Origin: Bacteroidota bacterium
Lineage (GTDB): Bacteria > Bacteroidota > Bacteroidia > AKYH767-A > 2013-40CM-41-45
Length of the DNA stretch: 64,000 bases
Reading direction: 5' to 3'
Assembly (NCBI GenBank): GCA_016721305.1
Contig: JADKIH010000007.1
Coordinates: forward strand, 140,157-204,156
Shown here piece after piece: positions 17,230 through 27,478 of this stretch (positions are counted from its first letter, which is position 1; every line of letters starts with the position of its first letter). Position numbers and translations under genes: made by a program. A model generated the notes under the pieces. The model was given only the letters and a program-made list of their open reading frames with translations, was not told where the DNA came from and did not search any database.

Positions 17230-18414
17230 TCAATAAACCTGAAGAACTATTCCCTTCAGGTATTCGCCCTCAGGATGATAAATGTTTATCGGATGATCCG
17301 GTCCCTGCGAGAGCTGATATAAAATTCTAACCTGGCGTCCCGATTGAGCAGCTGCCTGAAACACAACTTTACGGAAGAGAACTTATCCATTACCTGTGAA
17401 CAGGAGAAAGTAAATAACAAACCACCTCGTTCAACACGCTTAAATCCTTCGAGATTCAAATTGCGATATCCTATCATCGCTTTCTCAACAGCCGATAAAT
17501 GTTTGGCAAATGCCGGAGGATCCAATATGACGATATCGTATTTTTCCTGTGAGCTTTTCAGAAAATCAAAAGCATCTTCGTTAAAGAACTTATGTCTTTC
17601 AGAAACCTGATTCAACTCTGCATTACGAACTGCAAGATCTGCCGCTCGCTTCGAACTATCAATCGAGTGAACTTCTGCAGCACCGGCTTTCAAAGCATAC
17701 ATTGAAAAACCGCCTGAGTATGAAAACGTATTTAAGATTTTTTTGCCTTCAGAATAACGAGCGAGTAAAGCACGATTCTCTCTTTGATCGATGAAGAACC
17801 CTGTCTTTTGTCCTTCAACCCAATTCACATAAAACTGAACATCGTTTTCCAAAACAATACTCTCTCCTGCAGATTGCCTAGCAAAAAGTGTTCTCAGTTA
17901 CAACAGCATTTTGCTTGCTCATTGTTTCCGAACTTTTATCATAAATGGCTTCGAGCTGAGTTCCGTAAATTTTCTTCAACGCTTCGGCAATATCATGACG
18001 TGCCGAATGCATACCGACAGTATGAGTTTGAATCACAGCAACCGAACCGTAAATATCAATGATCAATCCCGGCAAGCCGTCTCCTTCCGCATGTACCAAG
18101 CGATAGACATTCGTCGAAGAAAGATTTGTTATCCCGATCTTCTCACGCGCATCAAATGCTGCTTGCAGTCGGTCATACCAGAAAGATGCACCGGCGTCGG
18201 TTTTCGAAAATGAAAACAAACGAACTTTTATCGATCCTTCGTGAAAATGTCCGGTAGCAAGATAATTTCCGTCTGCCGAAAAAACTTCTACGATATCACC
18301 TTCTTTTACCGTGCCTTCAACTTTGTGAATGGCGCCGGAGAAAACCCAAGGATGATAGAGGCGGACAGAACGGTCCTTTTTGGGATTTAGAATAATGCGG
18401 GGGAAACTGCTCAT
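17230..18414 (-). CDS. rlmI: Class I SAM-dependent rRNA (cytosine) methyltransferase, RlmI-like, two frameshifts
   Basis: An N-terminal PUA domain (RLYHPWVFSGAIHKVEG) is followed by the RlmI-type linker and a Rossmann methyltransferase domain with WVEGQKTGFFIDQRENR, LNTFSYSGGFSMYALKAGA and the catalytic-region DPPAFAK. RlmI makes 5-methylcytidine in 23S rRNA. The frame breaks near 17,882 (a TTTTT run, after VTENTF) and near 17,388 (after QVMDKFS). Past the second break the conserved end, RKVVFQAAAQSGRQV ... QGPDHP, reads in another frame to a TGA at 17230-17232. The rebuilt protein is about 394 residues, normal for the family. Confidence 0.85.
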
Positions 18415-18476
18415 TCCTGCAAAGAAACCGTAAAAAGATGGAATCAGAAAGCACTTTTAGCGTTAAGGATACACAA

Positions 18477-19097
18477 TCAAAGACCAATAACTTCGGCTGG
18501 AATGTCCTGATGCTGAACGTAGAAGCGAAAAGGCAGTAAGGCATCCTTCCCGGCATAATCAATGCCGATTCTGGGGCCTATTCGAATAATCCTCTCCGGA
18601 AATTTCAACTTTCTATCCTCAACCCAAATCTTGTCGTCCATTAAACTCATTCCGGTATGCGAAAAATGAATACCCAAGCCCTTAGAAACCGAACCCGGAC
18701 CGGTCATAAGCTTTGCAGGACTGGAATTTTTGAGTGCTCGTCTTTCAACAATTTGAGTCATACCATGCGTCGGGTAAATCGCACGAATCAAGACTGCATG
18801 TGGCGTATCTTTTACATTCGTCACGATATTAAAAAGCGAATGAATACCATAGCAGAGATAGACATATGAAGTCCCTCCGTCAGCGTACATAATTTCTGTT
18901 CTGGTCGAGCGCTTTCCGCCAAAAGCATGCGAAGCCTTATCTGTAACACCTGCATATGCTTCGGTCTCTGTTATAATTCCTCCGGTAACGATGCCGTCAA
19001 AATTTGTAAAAAGCCATTTACCTAAAAGGTCCTTTGCCAGATGTACTACATCGGAATTCCGAAAATAGTTACGGCTTAGTTTTTTGCCTCTTTCCAT
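18477..19097 (-). CDS. mpg: DNA-3-methyladenine glycosylase (Mpg/AAG family)
   Basis: This 206-residue base-excision repair enzyme removes alkylated purines. It begins with RNSDVVHLAKDLLGKWL, has GIITETEAYAG with the catalytic Glu, and TSYVYLCYGIHSLFNIV and LMTGPGSVSKGLGI typical of the family. The start at 19097 overlaps the end of recQ by 22 bases; the family N-terminus cannot begin later, so the overlap is real and the two repair genes are probably coupled. Confidence 0.9.
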   Translation of the reverse strand: MERGKKLSRNYFRNSDVVHLAKDLLGKWLFTNFDGIVTGGIITETEAYAGVTDKASHAFGGKRSTRTEIMYADGGTSYVYLCYGIHSLFNIVTNVKDTPHAVLIRAIYPTHGMTQIVERRALKNSSPAKLMTGPGSVSKGLGIHFSHTGMSLMDDKIWVEDRKLKFPERIIRIGPRIGIDYAGKDALLPFRFYVQHQDIPAEVIGL

Positions 19098-20995
19098 CCC
19101 AGAGTATTTCCTTCTACATATTGAATTTCTTCGTTATCCAAAAGCCATTCGATAACCTTAATCGATTTTTCTTCGGCCAATGGTCGGAGCTGAACAACTA
19201 ACTCATGCAATTCGATAGGCTTCTTCACCAGTAAATTTTTCACCCGCAATTTTGTCTGATCAAATTCCATATCAGAAATTCCCGTCTTGTTACGCTCCAG
19301 GCAATAATCACAGACTCCGCAACGCTCTGTATCCGTTTCTCCGAAATAAGCAACGAGCATCTGCGAACGACAACGATTTTTTGTCTCCGAATAATGCAAA
19401 AACGATTTCACCTGTTCAATTGCCATCTCTTTTCGCATCGCTAAATTTTCTCTGTCGATATACAGATTGCTTTGCTCCAATCGCCCTGAAGTATAAGTCA
19501 ATTGTGGTACATCGCTTTGTGGTTGATAGGTGAGAACTTTTAAATGATTCAGCTGCGTCAAAAGTCGAACAGCTTCATCTTTGCTCATGGTAGCTCGTAA
19601 AGCAATTTCATTTTCGTTGATTTGAACATATTCATCAAACACTCCTTCATAAAGACGAAGAAGTACTTTAATAAAATGATCGAACTTCGGATTTTTAACC
19701 TGATACTCGTATAAATCATTAGCCCGAATAGTAAAATGAATTCTCGACTGCATGAATGCCGAGTCAGATGTTGAAATCAAACCTTGTAACTCCAGAATCT
19801 TAAGACAGGAGAAAGTTTCTGCTGCCGGCAAATTATAGGTTGAACAAAACCGGTGCAAATCAAAATCGAAGCTCACACCTTTACCTGAACCAACCGGAAG
19901 CTGAAAATAATTTCCCAATGCTTGGTAAACGTGCTTCACACGACTCATTTCCGGAAAGCTCAAGTCTATTCTCCTCTCAAGCTCTTCGCGATCATTTTGA
20001 TTATAGAGAAGAACGGCATATGCTTTTTCCTCATCCCGACCGGCACGACCGGCTTCCTGATAATAAGCTTCCAAACTGTCGGGAGAATCAACGTGAACGA
20101 CAAAACGAACATTTCCCTTATCGATGCCCATTCCGAATGCATTCGTGGCAACCACGATTCGCGTTTTCTCCTTCATCCAATTGTCCTGAATCCTGCTTCT
20201 GTCAGCGGCCGTGAGTCCTGCATGGTAGGCTTCGGCAGAAATAGAATTACGTTGAAGAAATTCTGCTATGTCTTTGGTGCGCTTTCGGGTACGAACATAA
20301 ACAACTCCGGTGCCTTTTAAATTTGTTGCAACTTTTCGCAAACGATTCAATTTATCTTCTTCGTACAATACGACGTAAGAAAGATTTTTCCGCTCAAAGC
20401 TCTTACGAAATACATTTTCCTTCTTGAAATTTAGTCGCTTTTGAATATCGTTCTCAACATTCTTGGTTGCTGTAGCCGTGAGTGCCAGTACAGGAACATT
20501 TGGAAGATGAGCTCGGATATCAGCAATCTGCAAATAGGATGGACGAAAATCGTATCCCCATTGCGAAATACAATGAGCTTCATCAACAGCCAGCAAATTA
20601 ACCTTCATCAATTTGACCCGCTCAAGAAAAATATCTGAAGTAAGTCGCTCCGGTGAGATGTAAAGAAATTTCTCTTTTCCATACACACAATTATCGAGAG
20701 CAATATCAATTTCATTCCGGCTCATTCCGGAAATAATGGAGGTGGCCGGAATCCCCTTCTTCCTCAGATTTTGCACTTGATCTTTCATCAATGCGATCAA
20801 AGGAGAGATCACGATACAGATGCCGTCTTTCGCCATTGCCGGCACCTGAAAGCAAACAGACTTTCCACCACCGGTTGGCAAAAGAGCCAGCGTATCGTTT
20901 CCGGCAAGAACAGATTCTATGATCTCTTCCTGCATCGGACGAAACGCATGATGCCCCCAGTAACGGGTGAGTATTTGCTGAATCTGCGACGACAT
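19076..20995 (-). CDS. recQ: ATP-dependent DNA helicase RecQ
   Basis: This 639-residue 3'-5' helicase shows Walker A TGGGKS (41-46), DEAH (138-141) followed by CISQWGYDFRPSY, and the aromatic-rich loop. Motif VI is QEAGRAGRD. The RecQ-Ct zinc site carries cysteines of CRSQMLVAYFG ... CGVCDYC (about 545-572). The short C-terminus lacks a clear HRDC domain, as in the second RecQ of many Bacteroidota. Its ATG overlaps the stop of the upstream T9SS protein gene (TAATG), and mpg overlaps its end. Confidence 0.93.
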   Translation of the reverse strand: MSSQIQQILTRYWGHHAFRPMQEEIIESVLAGNDTLALLPTGGGKSVCFQVPAMAKDGICIVISPLIALMKDQVQNLRKKGIPATSIISGMSRNEIDIALDNCVYGKEKFLYISPERLTSDIFLERVKLMKVNLLAVDEAHCISQWGYDFRPSYLQIADIRAHLPNVPVLALTATATKNVENDIQKRLNFKKENVFRKSFERKNLSYVVLYEEDKLNRLRKVATNLKGTGVVYVRTRKRTKDIAEFLQRNSISAEAYHAGLTAADRSRIQDNWMKEKTRIVVATNAFGMGIDKGNVRFVVHVDSPDSLEAYYQEAGRAGRDEEKAYAVLLYNQNDREELERRIDLSFPEMSRVKHVYQALGNYFQLPVGSGKGVSFDFDLHRFCSTYNLPAAETFSCLKILELQGLISTSDSAFMQSRIHFTIRANDLYEYQVKNPKFDHFIKVLLRLYEGVFDEYVQINENEIALRATMSKDEAVRLLTQLNHLKVLTYQPQSDVPQLTYTSGRLEQSNLYIDRENLAMRKEMAIEQVKSFLHYSETKNRCRSQMLVAYFGETDTERCGVCDYCLERNKTGISDMEFDQTKLRVKNLLVKKPIELHELVVQLRPLAEEKSIKVIEWLLDNEEIQYVEGNTLGWKEAKN

Positions 20996-22395
20996 TATTG
21001 CACTATTAAAAGTTCAGAGAACTGCTTTCTTGCTATTGAAAAACGAATGATGTAAGCACCCGGTGAAAGACTTTGTAGAGGAATCGAAGCTGAGTCATTT
21101 CCGGAGAAGACTACTTGGCCGGAAATATTTACCACATCAAAATGCTCCACCGATCTTTTGAGTTTTAATTCAGTTCCGGTAGAGGCAGGATTGGGATAAA
21201 TGATTGATGAATGCTCCGGTACTTCACTAATTCCGATACTTCCGGAAGGTCGCGCATAAACGAGAATATTTTGCCCAAGCGTATTGTCGGTACCCGCCAG
21301 TAAATATCCGTCATAAATAGATGGTGAAATTGTATAGGCAATATTGATAGGGGAGTCGGCAAAATAATCACGGCTTAATTCAGTGCCGGAGGAATCGGTA
21401 AGGATTAAGACAACTCTCTTTTTTGAAGTGGCCGTGTCGTATCCATAACCAGTAATCAAATACTCATGAAAAGCATTTTCCAATAAATGAAATCCCGCAT
21501 CGCTTTCATTTGATGCACGCAAATATTTATGCCAGATCAATGTTCCGGCAGTAGGATCTATCTTGCTCAGAATAATATCGAAGTTCGCACTCGAATCGGT
21601 CGCAGCTTCTCCGACCAACACTAAATTTCCATCGCTGTCCTGCATCACACTTTTGCTGCCTGAATTGTAATGCGAGCTGATTGAAAGCTCCCATTGTTTC
21701 TGGCCATTGGTACTGTCGAGGCAAACCAGGAATGGATTATAAGTTCCGGAAGTTAGTTGCTCGTCACCGCTCAAAATGATTCTTCCGTCGGCAAGAAAAT
21801 GGCAATCAAAGCTTAAATTCTTTTTAATGTCATTATTCAAGAACGTCCATTGAAGGATTCCTGAAGAAGAAAATTTCTGAGCAAAAAACTGAACAAATTG
21901 AGCAGTCGTTGAATCAGGGTAAAAACCGGAAACAACGATACAGCCATCGATATCTTCTGCGATTCCTACAATACTGTTATTCACATTGGGAGAGCCACAG
22001 TCGAATGATTGAACCACCGTTCCGGAAGTGTCGACACGCAAGACAAGCGGAGTAACATTTCCGGCCGTATACACATTGCAACAAAGCAAAAAATTCCCGG
22101 TGCGATCCGGCATCATTCGTTCAACCATCAGATGTGAACCACCATATGAAATCAGCTTTGAAAAAATCAGATTGCCATTTTCATCGAGCTTCGAAAACTC
22201 AGCATACATCGAATCAGCATTAATATTCAATGCATGTCCACCGTAATAAATGCTTCCTGAAGAAGATTGGAATGCAGCCTTCCCGGTATGGATCAATGTA
22301 GTATCTCCGAATTCTTTTGTAAAGAAAGCCGGCTGGGCTTGCGTCAGGACTGAAACGAAGAACAAACTAAAGAGAAGGTGGATAAATTTGGACAT
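20995..22395 (-). CDS. T9SS type A sorting-domain protein with beta-propeller-like repeats
   Basis: This 466-residue protein has a signal peptide (MSKFIHLLFSLFFVSVLTQA). About 350 residues of repeated blades follow with the pattern DxxGNLVLVGEA ... KIDPTAGTLIWHKYL, resembling SBBP/PQQ-like propellers. The C-terminal sorting domain has YPNPASTGTELKLKR and ends SELLIVQ. It should be exported by the type IX system; the ligand is unknown. The gene ends on the first base of recQ's start, an unusual pairing of a secreted protein with a helicase, though likely coincidental packing. Confidence 0.78.
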   Translation of the reverse strand: MSKFIHLLFSLFFVSVLTQAQPAFFTKEFGDTTLIHTGKAAFQSSSGSIYYGGHALNINADSMYAEFSKLDENGNLIFSKLISYGGSHLMVERMMPDRTGNFLLCCNVYTAGNVTPLVLRVDTSGTVVQSFDCGSPNVNNSIVGIAEDIDGCIVVSGFYPDSTTAQFVQFFAQKFSSSGILQWTFLNNDIKKNLSFDCHFLADGRIILSGDEQLTSGTYNPFLVCLDSTNGQKQWELSISSHYNSGSKSVMQDSDGNLVLVGEAATDSSANFDIILSKIDPTAGTLIWHKYLRASNESDAGFHLLENAFHEYLITGYGYDTATSKKRVVLILTDSSGTELSRDYFADSPINIAYTISPSIYDGYLLAGTDNTLGQNILVYARPSGSIGISEVPEHSSIIYPNPASTGTELKLKRSVEHFDVVNISGQVVFSGNDSASIPLQSLSPGAYIIRFSIARKQFSELLIVQ

Positions 22396-22465
22396 ACCAT
22401 AATGCGGGATTTCTCCCTTTTATGAGGTAAAAATACGATTCTTTCGCGAGTCCTTATCTGCTTAA

Positions 22466-22498
22466 AATAAGAAATCCCGGCCTTTTTGACCGGGATTT
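22466..22498 (-). terminator. Terminator of clpB
   Basis: A 9 bp GC-rich stem, AAATCCCGG (22472-22480) with CCGGGATTT (22490-22498), has a T-rich tail on the minus strand. It lies directly after the clpB stop. Confidence 0.8.
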
Positions 22499-22502
22499 GT
22501 GC

Positions 22503-25114
22503 TTAAACCTCTACCGTTTTCCTGATATTCTTAAAAACGAATTCGTTTTTACTATTTATGTCCAATTCGATGTGATCTTCCTTGTTAATCGAACCGGCCA
22601 GAATTTGCTTCGATAATTCATTCAAAACACGTTTTTGCATGACGCGTTTCAATGGGCGGGCACCGAATTGCGGATCAAATCCGAGCTGTGACAACCATTC
22701 AATGGCTTTTTCACTTGCTGTGATTTGAATTTCATTTTGGCCTAAGAGCTCCTGAAGTTTTGTGAATTGAATTCTCACGATATCTTCAACTTCATCGCGT
22801 GTCAGCGGTTGGAACATGATCACTTCATCAATGCGATTCAAAAACTCCGGACGAATCGTCTTCTTCAGCAAATCAAACACCTTCGTTTTGCTCCGTGCAA
22901 TCACTTCTTCCTTATTCAGCTCATTCATTTCTTCAAAACTTTCCTGAATGAGGTGAGAACCGATATTGGAAGTCATGACGATGATTGTGTTCTTGAAATT
23001 AGCCGTACGTCCTTTGTTGTCCGTTAAGCGACCATCATCCAATACCTGCAATAAGATGTTGAATACATCCGGATGTGCTTTTTCAATCTCATCGAGCAAA
23101 ATTACAGAGTAGGGACGACGTCGAACCGCTTCGGTAAGCTGTCCGCCTTCATCGTAGCCTACGTAACCGGGAGGTGCACCTACGAGTCGAGATACTGCAT
23201 GGCGCTCCTGATATTCGCTCATATCGATGCGAGTCATCGCACTTTCGTCGTTGAATAAAAACTCAGCCAGTGCTTTTGCCAATTCGGTTTTTCCGACACC
23301 TGTTGTTCCAAGAAAGATGAAAGAACCGATTGGTTTTTTCATATCCTGTAAGCCTGCACGACTGCGACGAACAGCATCACTCAACGCTTCAATGGCTTCG
23401 TTCTGTCCGATGACACGCTTGTGCAATTCTTCTTCCAGATGGAGTAATTTCTCCGTTCACTTTGAAGCATCCGTTGCACCGGAATGCCGGTCCAGCGAGC
23501 AACTACTTCTGCAATATCTTCCGAATCGACTTCTTCTTTAATCAAAGCCTTATCGGTTTGCATACTTGCCAGTTGTTTTTCGAGCTTGTGTAATTGCTCT
23601 TCGGCTTCAACGACGCGTCCATAGCGGATTTCGGCAACCTTTCCATAATCACCGCTGCGTTCAGCCTGCTCAGCTTCAATCTTGAGCATTTCTACTTTTT
23701 CTTTATTGGATTGAATGCCTTGAACAACGGCCTTTTCAGATTCCCAACGAGCTTTGATTTGATTTCGTTCTTCATTCAGATTTGCAAGTGTCTCATTCAA
23801 CTCCTGCAATTTTTTCTGATCCTTTTCGCGCTTGATCGCTTCACGTTCGATTTCAATCTGCATAATGCGACGATTTAATTCATCCAGCTCTTCCGGAACT
23901 GAATCAATTTCCAATCGCAACTTAGAAGCTGCTTCGTCCATTAGGTCAATAGCTTTATCCGGGAGGAATCGATCGGAGATGTAACGCTCGCTTAATTCAA
24001 CGGCGGCAATAATTGCTTCGTCTTTGATACGAACTTTGTGATGTGTTTCATAACGTTCTTTCAGCCCGCGTAGAATTGAGATGGCATCTTCCGCAGATGG
24101 CTCTTCTACCATGACTTTCTGAAAACGACGTTCGAGTGCTTTATCTTTTTCTACATACTTCTGGTATTCGGCAAGTGTAGTAGCACCGATAGCTCTTAAT
24201 TCGCCACGTGCAAGAGCAGGCTTGAGAATGTTCGCAGCATCCATAGCACCTTCACCGCCACCGGCTCCAACGAGCGTATGTATTTCATCGATGAAGAGAA
24301 CGATATTCCCTTCGGCGCTGATTACTTCTTTCACAACGGCTTTTAATCGTTCTTCGAACTCACCTTTATATTTCGCACCGGCGATGAGTGAACCCATGTC
24401 GAGCGAGAAAATTTGTTTCGTTTTTAAATTCTCCGGAACGTCGCCATTGATAATACGATGGGCGAGTCCTTCGGCAATAGCTGTCTTTCCAACACCGGGT
24501 TCACCGATTAATATCGGATTATTTTTGGTACGACGAGATAAAATCTGAAGCACACGTCGAATTTCTTCATCGCGACCAATAACAGGATCAAGCTTACCCT
24601 GACGGGCGAGCTCATTCAGATTCTTTGCGTACTTGTTTAATGAATTGTACGTCTCTTCAGCGCTGGCGCTCGTCACTTTCGAACCCTTTCGTAATTCGGA
24701 GATGGCAGCCTTTGCATCCTTTTCATTCAGTCCTTCGCCCTTCAGCATTTCGCTTACTTTATCGCGAATACTAAACATGGCAAGAAATAAATGTTCGAGT
24801 GAAACAAACTCGTCACCTAAACCTTTTGCAAGAGCAATTGATTTTTGAATAAGCTTGTTCGATTCGTCAGACAAATAAATCCGTCCGCCCTGAACTTTCG
24901 GAAGAGAGTCGATAATCTTCAGTGTGGCTGTTTGGATTTTATCCGGACTCACATTGCTTTTCTTAAGAATGAAAGGCAACACGTTTTCATCAACTTCGAA
25001 TATTCCTTTGAGTATATGAGCAGGTTCAATCGATTGCTGTCCGTTACTCTCGGCCAGTTGTTGAGCAGACTGTATGGCTTCCTGCGATTTGATGGTGAAA
25101 TTGTTCAGATTCAT
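22503..25114 (-). CDS. clpB: ATP-dependent chaperone ClpB, one frameshift
   Basis: About 870 residues once joined. It has Clp N-repeats (1-145), AAA module 1 with GEPGVGKT, a long coiled-coil middle domain (about 400-520: ELDELNRRIMQIEIEREAIK), AAA module 2 with GTTGVGKTELAKALAE, and a D2-small domain. ClpB disaggregates proteins together with DnaK. The frame breaks near 23,453: the reading SERRNYSIWKKN is the shifted form of SEREKLLHLEEELHKRVIGQ, which continues in the next frame. Loss of one base explains it. Promoter elements were not clear. Terminator at 22466-22498. Confidence 0.92.
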
Positions 25115-25255
25115 AATAGGAGATTTTGTGATCCCGCTCGCTCAAAGAGACTGCCAGACCAATAAAGGGTAAAAGTAAGGGGCAAAATGGCATTTTCACT
25201 AAAAATTGAGCGCCAATCTGGCCGAGAAAATTGAGTTTTTCACCCAAAATGGCCG

Positions 25256-25283
25256 AAAAAAAACCTGAGCTTACGGGCTCAGG
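25256..25283 (-). terminator. Terminator of the small T9SS gene
   Basis: CCTGAGC (25264-25270) pairs with GCTCAGG (25277-25283), followed on the minus strand by eight T. Confidence 0.8.
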
Positions 25284-25318
25284 TATTATAAACTAACCGG
25301 AAATGGAAACTACTTTTT

Positions 25319-25346
25319 GATTAGCGGATATGCTGATTAGCTAATT
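25319..25346. repeat. Tandem 8 bp repeat (GATTAGCT type) at a gene end
   Basis: GATTAGCG GATATGCT GATTAGCT AATT. The minus-strand stop codon of the small T9SS protein (25337-25339) lies inside the third unit. Confidence 0.65.
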
Positions 25347-25710
25347 ATAAGGCGGCGGGTAAATCGTTTGCCTGAAATATTTAATTCGACTATATAAATT
25401 CCTTCGTTTAAAAATTCCCGGTCGAGAGATTCGCTGTAAGTACCGCTCCTTGAACCGGAAGGTGAATGTCCTTTACAATCTTTCCTGTGATTTCATACAC
25501 ACGGATTCTGGTATCGCTATTTGCGGAGATGTGATAGATAAGATTGATGCTATTTTCACTTTTTGAATAGTACGCTGATGTGAACTCATCAGCAGGAAGT
25601 ATTTCGGAAGTATTTATTGTTGTCTGTTCGGTTGTTGTCTGAATTGCCTTCGATTCAAGTGAAGCAAATAAGACAAAGAACAGAACGCAGATTGTGTAGA
25701 TTGTTTTCAT
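25337..25710 (-). CDS. Small exported protein consisting mainly of a T9SS type A sorting domain, one frameshift
   Basis: A signal peptide (IYTICVLFFVLFASLESKA) is followed by a short Thr-rich segment and a sorting domain: TRIRVYEITGKIVKDIHL. The frame breaks near 25,410 (after NLSTGNF). The conserved end, EFLNEGIYIVELNISGKRF, reads in another frame to TAA at 25337-25339. That end is the usual GIYIVxL of type A sorting domains. The rebuilt protein is about 124 residues, so there is almost no cargo before the sorting domain. It may be a remnant of a larger gene. Confidence 0.65.
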
Positions 25711-25973
25711 TTGAATAGGGGTTAGACTTAATTACAGGCTTGAATGTAATTTTCGTGCCAAAAAATCTAGGAAGTGGAAAATAACATTGGAAGTATCCCT
25801 CAAAAATACTTTACGGCAAATGGACCAAAAAGAGGCTGATTTGAGTATATTTATAATCCTTTTCTTTATATGGAAAGTCTTTCACCCTAAATCTATGAGC
25901 TTCATATAGAATATATGTAGTGTAGAGTTTTACTTAGCCTGGACCAGTATGATAAAAGAATCAATTGTAGCCT

Positions 25974-26591
25974 ATGCAAGAAACAAGACAAACGCATCGA
26001 TGCATACATCGCAAAGAGTGCTGACTTTGCAAACAGCCAATTCTGACGCACATCAGAAAGCTAGTTCACAAAAGTTGTCCAAAAGTCGAGGAGACAATTA
26101 AGTGGGGATTTCCAAACTTCGTATACGAAGGTGCAATTCTTTGTTTTATGGCTTCATTTAAAAAGCACTGTTCATTTGGTTTCTGGAAAAGGTTCGTTGA
26201 TGACAGAACTATCGGAAACCATAAATGAAAAAGCGAAACAGCCATGGGTAATTTCGGAAAACTCACTTCCGTTAAAGATCTTCCGTCTGATAAAAAAATG
26301 GCCGGCTACATAAAGTCAGCCATGAAATTAAACGAAGAAGGAGTGAAATTACCAAACAGAGCACCGGTAAAAAAAGGAAGCAAAGAAATAGTCGTTCCCG
26401 ATTACATTCTTAAAGCTCTTTCCAAAAACAAAAAAGCCCAAGCCACCTTCGAAGCTTTTGGTTACAGTCACAAAAAAGAATACGTCCAGTGGATCGAAGA
26501 AGCCAAAACTGAGCCGACACGCAACAAACGAATTGCGACGATGATGGAATGGTTGAAGGAGGGGAAGGGGAGGAATTGGAAGTACTCCTAA
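25974..26591 (+). pseudogene. YdeI/OmpD-associated family protein (DUF1801 + OmdA-like), multiply frameshifted
   Basis: Conserved stretches in three frames reconstruct one protein of about 200 residues: KRIDAYIAKSADFAN, then THIRKLVHKSCPKVEETIKW and FPNFVYEGAILCFMASFKKH (DUF1801), then MGNFGKLTSVKDLPSDKKM and the C-terminal VPDYILKALSKNKKAQATF (OmdA/YdeI domain). The last 115 residues, from ATG 26244, are uninterrupted. Breaks fall near 25,980, 26,037, 26,180 and 26,242. Four breaks in 270 bp could be true decay or poor consensus. Function is unclear; the family has been linked to bacteriocin resistance. Confidence 0.65.
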
Positions 26592-26593
26592 AC

Positions 26594-26625
26594 GATTAGC
26601 TGATTTGATGATTTGCTGATTAGCT
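26594..26625. repeat. Tandem 8 bp repeat, four units of GATTAGCT type
   Basis: GATTAGCT GATTTGAT GATTTGCT GATTAGCT, starting two bases after the YdeI-like stop codon. It offers TAG and TGA stops in all three forward frames. Confidence 0.75.
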
Positions 26626-26694
26626 AATGTCATACAAAAGTGCAGTCACCCGCATAAAAAGTAATAATGTAAGTTTGACCCTGACGGCCCCATC

Positions 26695-26718
26695 AGCTAA
26701 TTAGCTAATTAGCTAATT
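26695..26718. repeat. Tandem 8 bp repeat, three perfect AGCTAATT units
   Basis: The stop codon of the NlpC/P60 gene (minus strand, 26709-26711) and its last two codons are part of the array. The unit is nearly palindromic and supplies stops in all frames on either strand. Confidence 0.85.
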
Positions 26719-27446
26719 CGGCGAATGAGGCGCAAATTGTGCGAGTACCCCTTCGCCGCCTCATTGTAAATCCCCTGATGGTCGAGGATATCGATGCGCA
26801 CCTGACCACTGGCATGGATGATACGGTTGCCGGGTAGAATAATACCGACGTGAATAATCTTTCCCTCTTTATTATCGAAGAATGCTAAATCGCCGGGCTT
26901 TGCTTCCTGGAAGAGATGAACATCTTCACCTTGTTCTGCTTGTTGATTTGCATCACGTTTCAATTTGTAACCGCAGAGCTTAAAAACAACTTGCGTAAAT
27001 CCTGAACAATCGATTCCAAAAGGAGAACGGCCGCCCCAGAGATAAGGTGAGTTGAGGTACATGTGAGCATACGAAGAAATTTTATCAGGGAAAGTCTGAC
27101 TTACAATCTGCGTATTTCCTTCGTAAGAATATTCACGTCCGCCGAAAGAGACTTTTCGCTCATGAAAAAAGGGTAGAGTGCTACCCATTACGATCGAAGT
27201 TAACAATCCGCCGGAAAGAGCAATTTGAATCAGGTCGGTTGACACAACCATCGGTTGCGCCATTAAAGTCTGAGCTTCTTCGTCGGAAATTGGCTGGACC
27301 TGTTTTTGATCGATCCAGCCGGTATAGTCATCAAAGAGCTGGCGCGAGGAACCAGCCCTTTTTTTTATCCAATATTTCAACCGCTTCGCCAAACAAAAGC
27401 TCGAGGTAATTTCACTGATCAGAATCCTCTTTTCGCAGAGGATCAT
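26709..27446 (-). CDS. NlpC/P60 (C40) peptidoglycan endopeptidase with SH3-like region, N-terminus frameshifted
   Basis: The C-terminal 120 residues are an NlpC/P60 domain with the catalytic Cys in GIDCSGFTQVVFK, the His in GKIIHVGIILPG and the third polar residue in RIIHASG. Family members cut peptide stems of peptidoglycan. The preceding region should be SH3-like (DDYTGWIDQKQ is intact). The N-terminus is scrambled: LLFGEAVEILDKKKGWF lies in another frame near 27,350-27,410, and CHLSMI / PLRKEDSDQ lies upstream to about 27,470. At least two or three indels are needed. The last codons and stop lie in an 8 bp repeat array. Confidence 0.8.
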   Translation of the reverse strand: MILCEKRILISEITSSFCLAKRLKYWIKKRAGSSRQLFDDYTGWIDQKQVQPISDEEAQTLMAQPMVVSTDLIQIALSGGLLTSIVMGSTLPFFHERKVSFGGREYSYEGNTQIVSQTFPDKISSYAHMYLNSPYLWGGRSPFGIDCSGFTQVVFKLCGYKLKRDANQQAEQGEDVHLFQEAKPGDLAFFDNKEGKIIHVGIILPGNRIIHASGQVRIDILDHQGIYNEAAKGYSHNLRLIRRIS

Positions 27447-27478
27447 GCTTAGATGGCAAATGTGACATCAATTCTAAA

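Noticed and set aside
19076..22395. Defence island built from RecQ and the neighbouring secreted protein
   Set aside because: RecQ is of the ordinary housekeeping type, mpg is its repair partner and the other protein carries a T9SS sorting domain; no nuclease or sensor is present.
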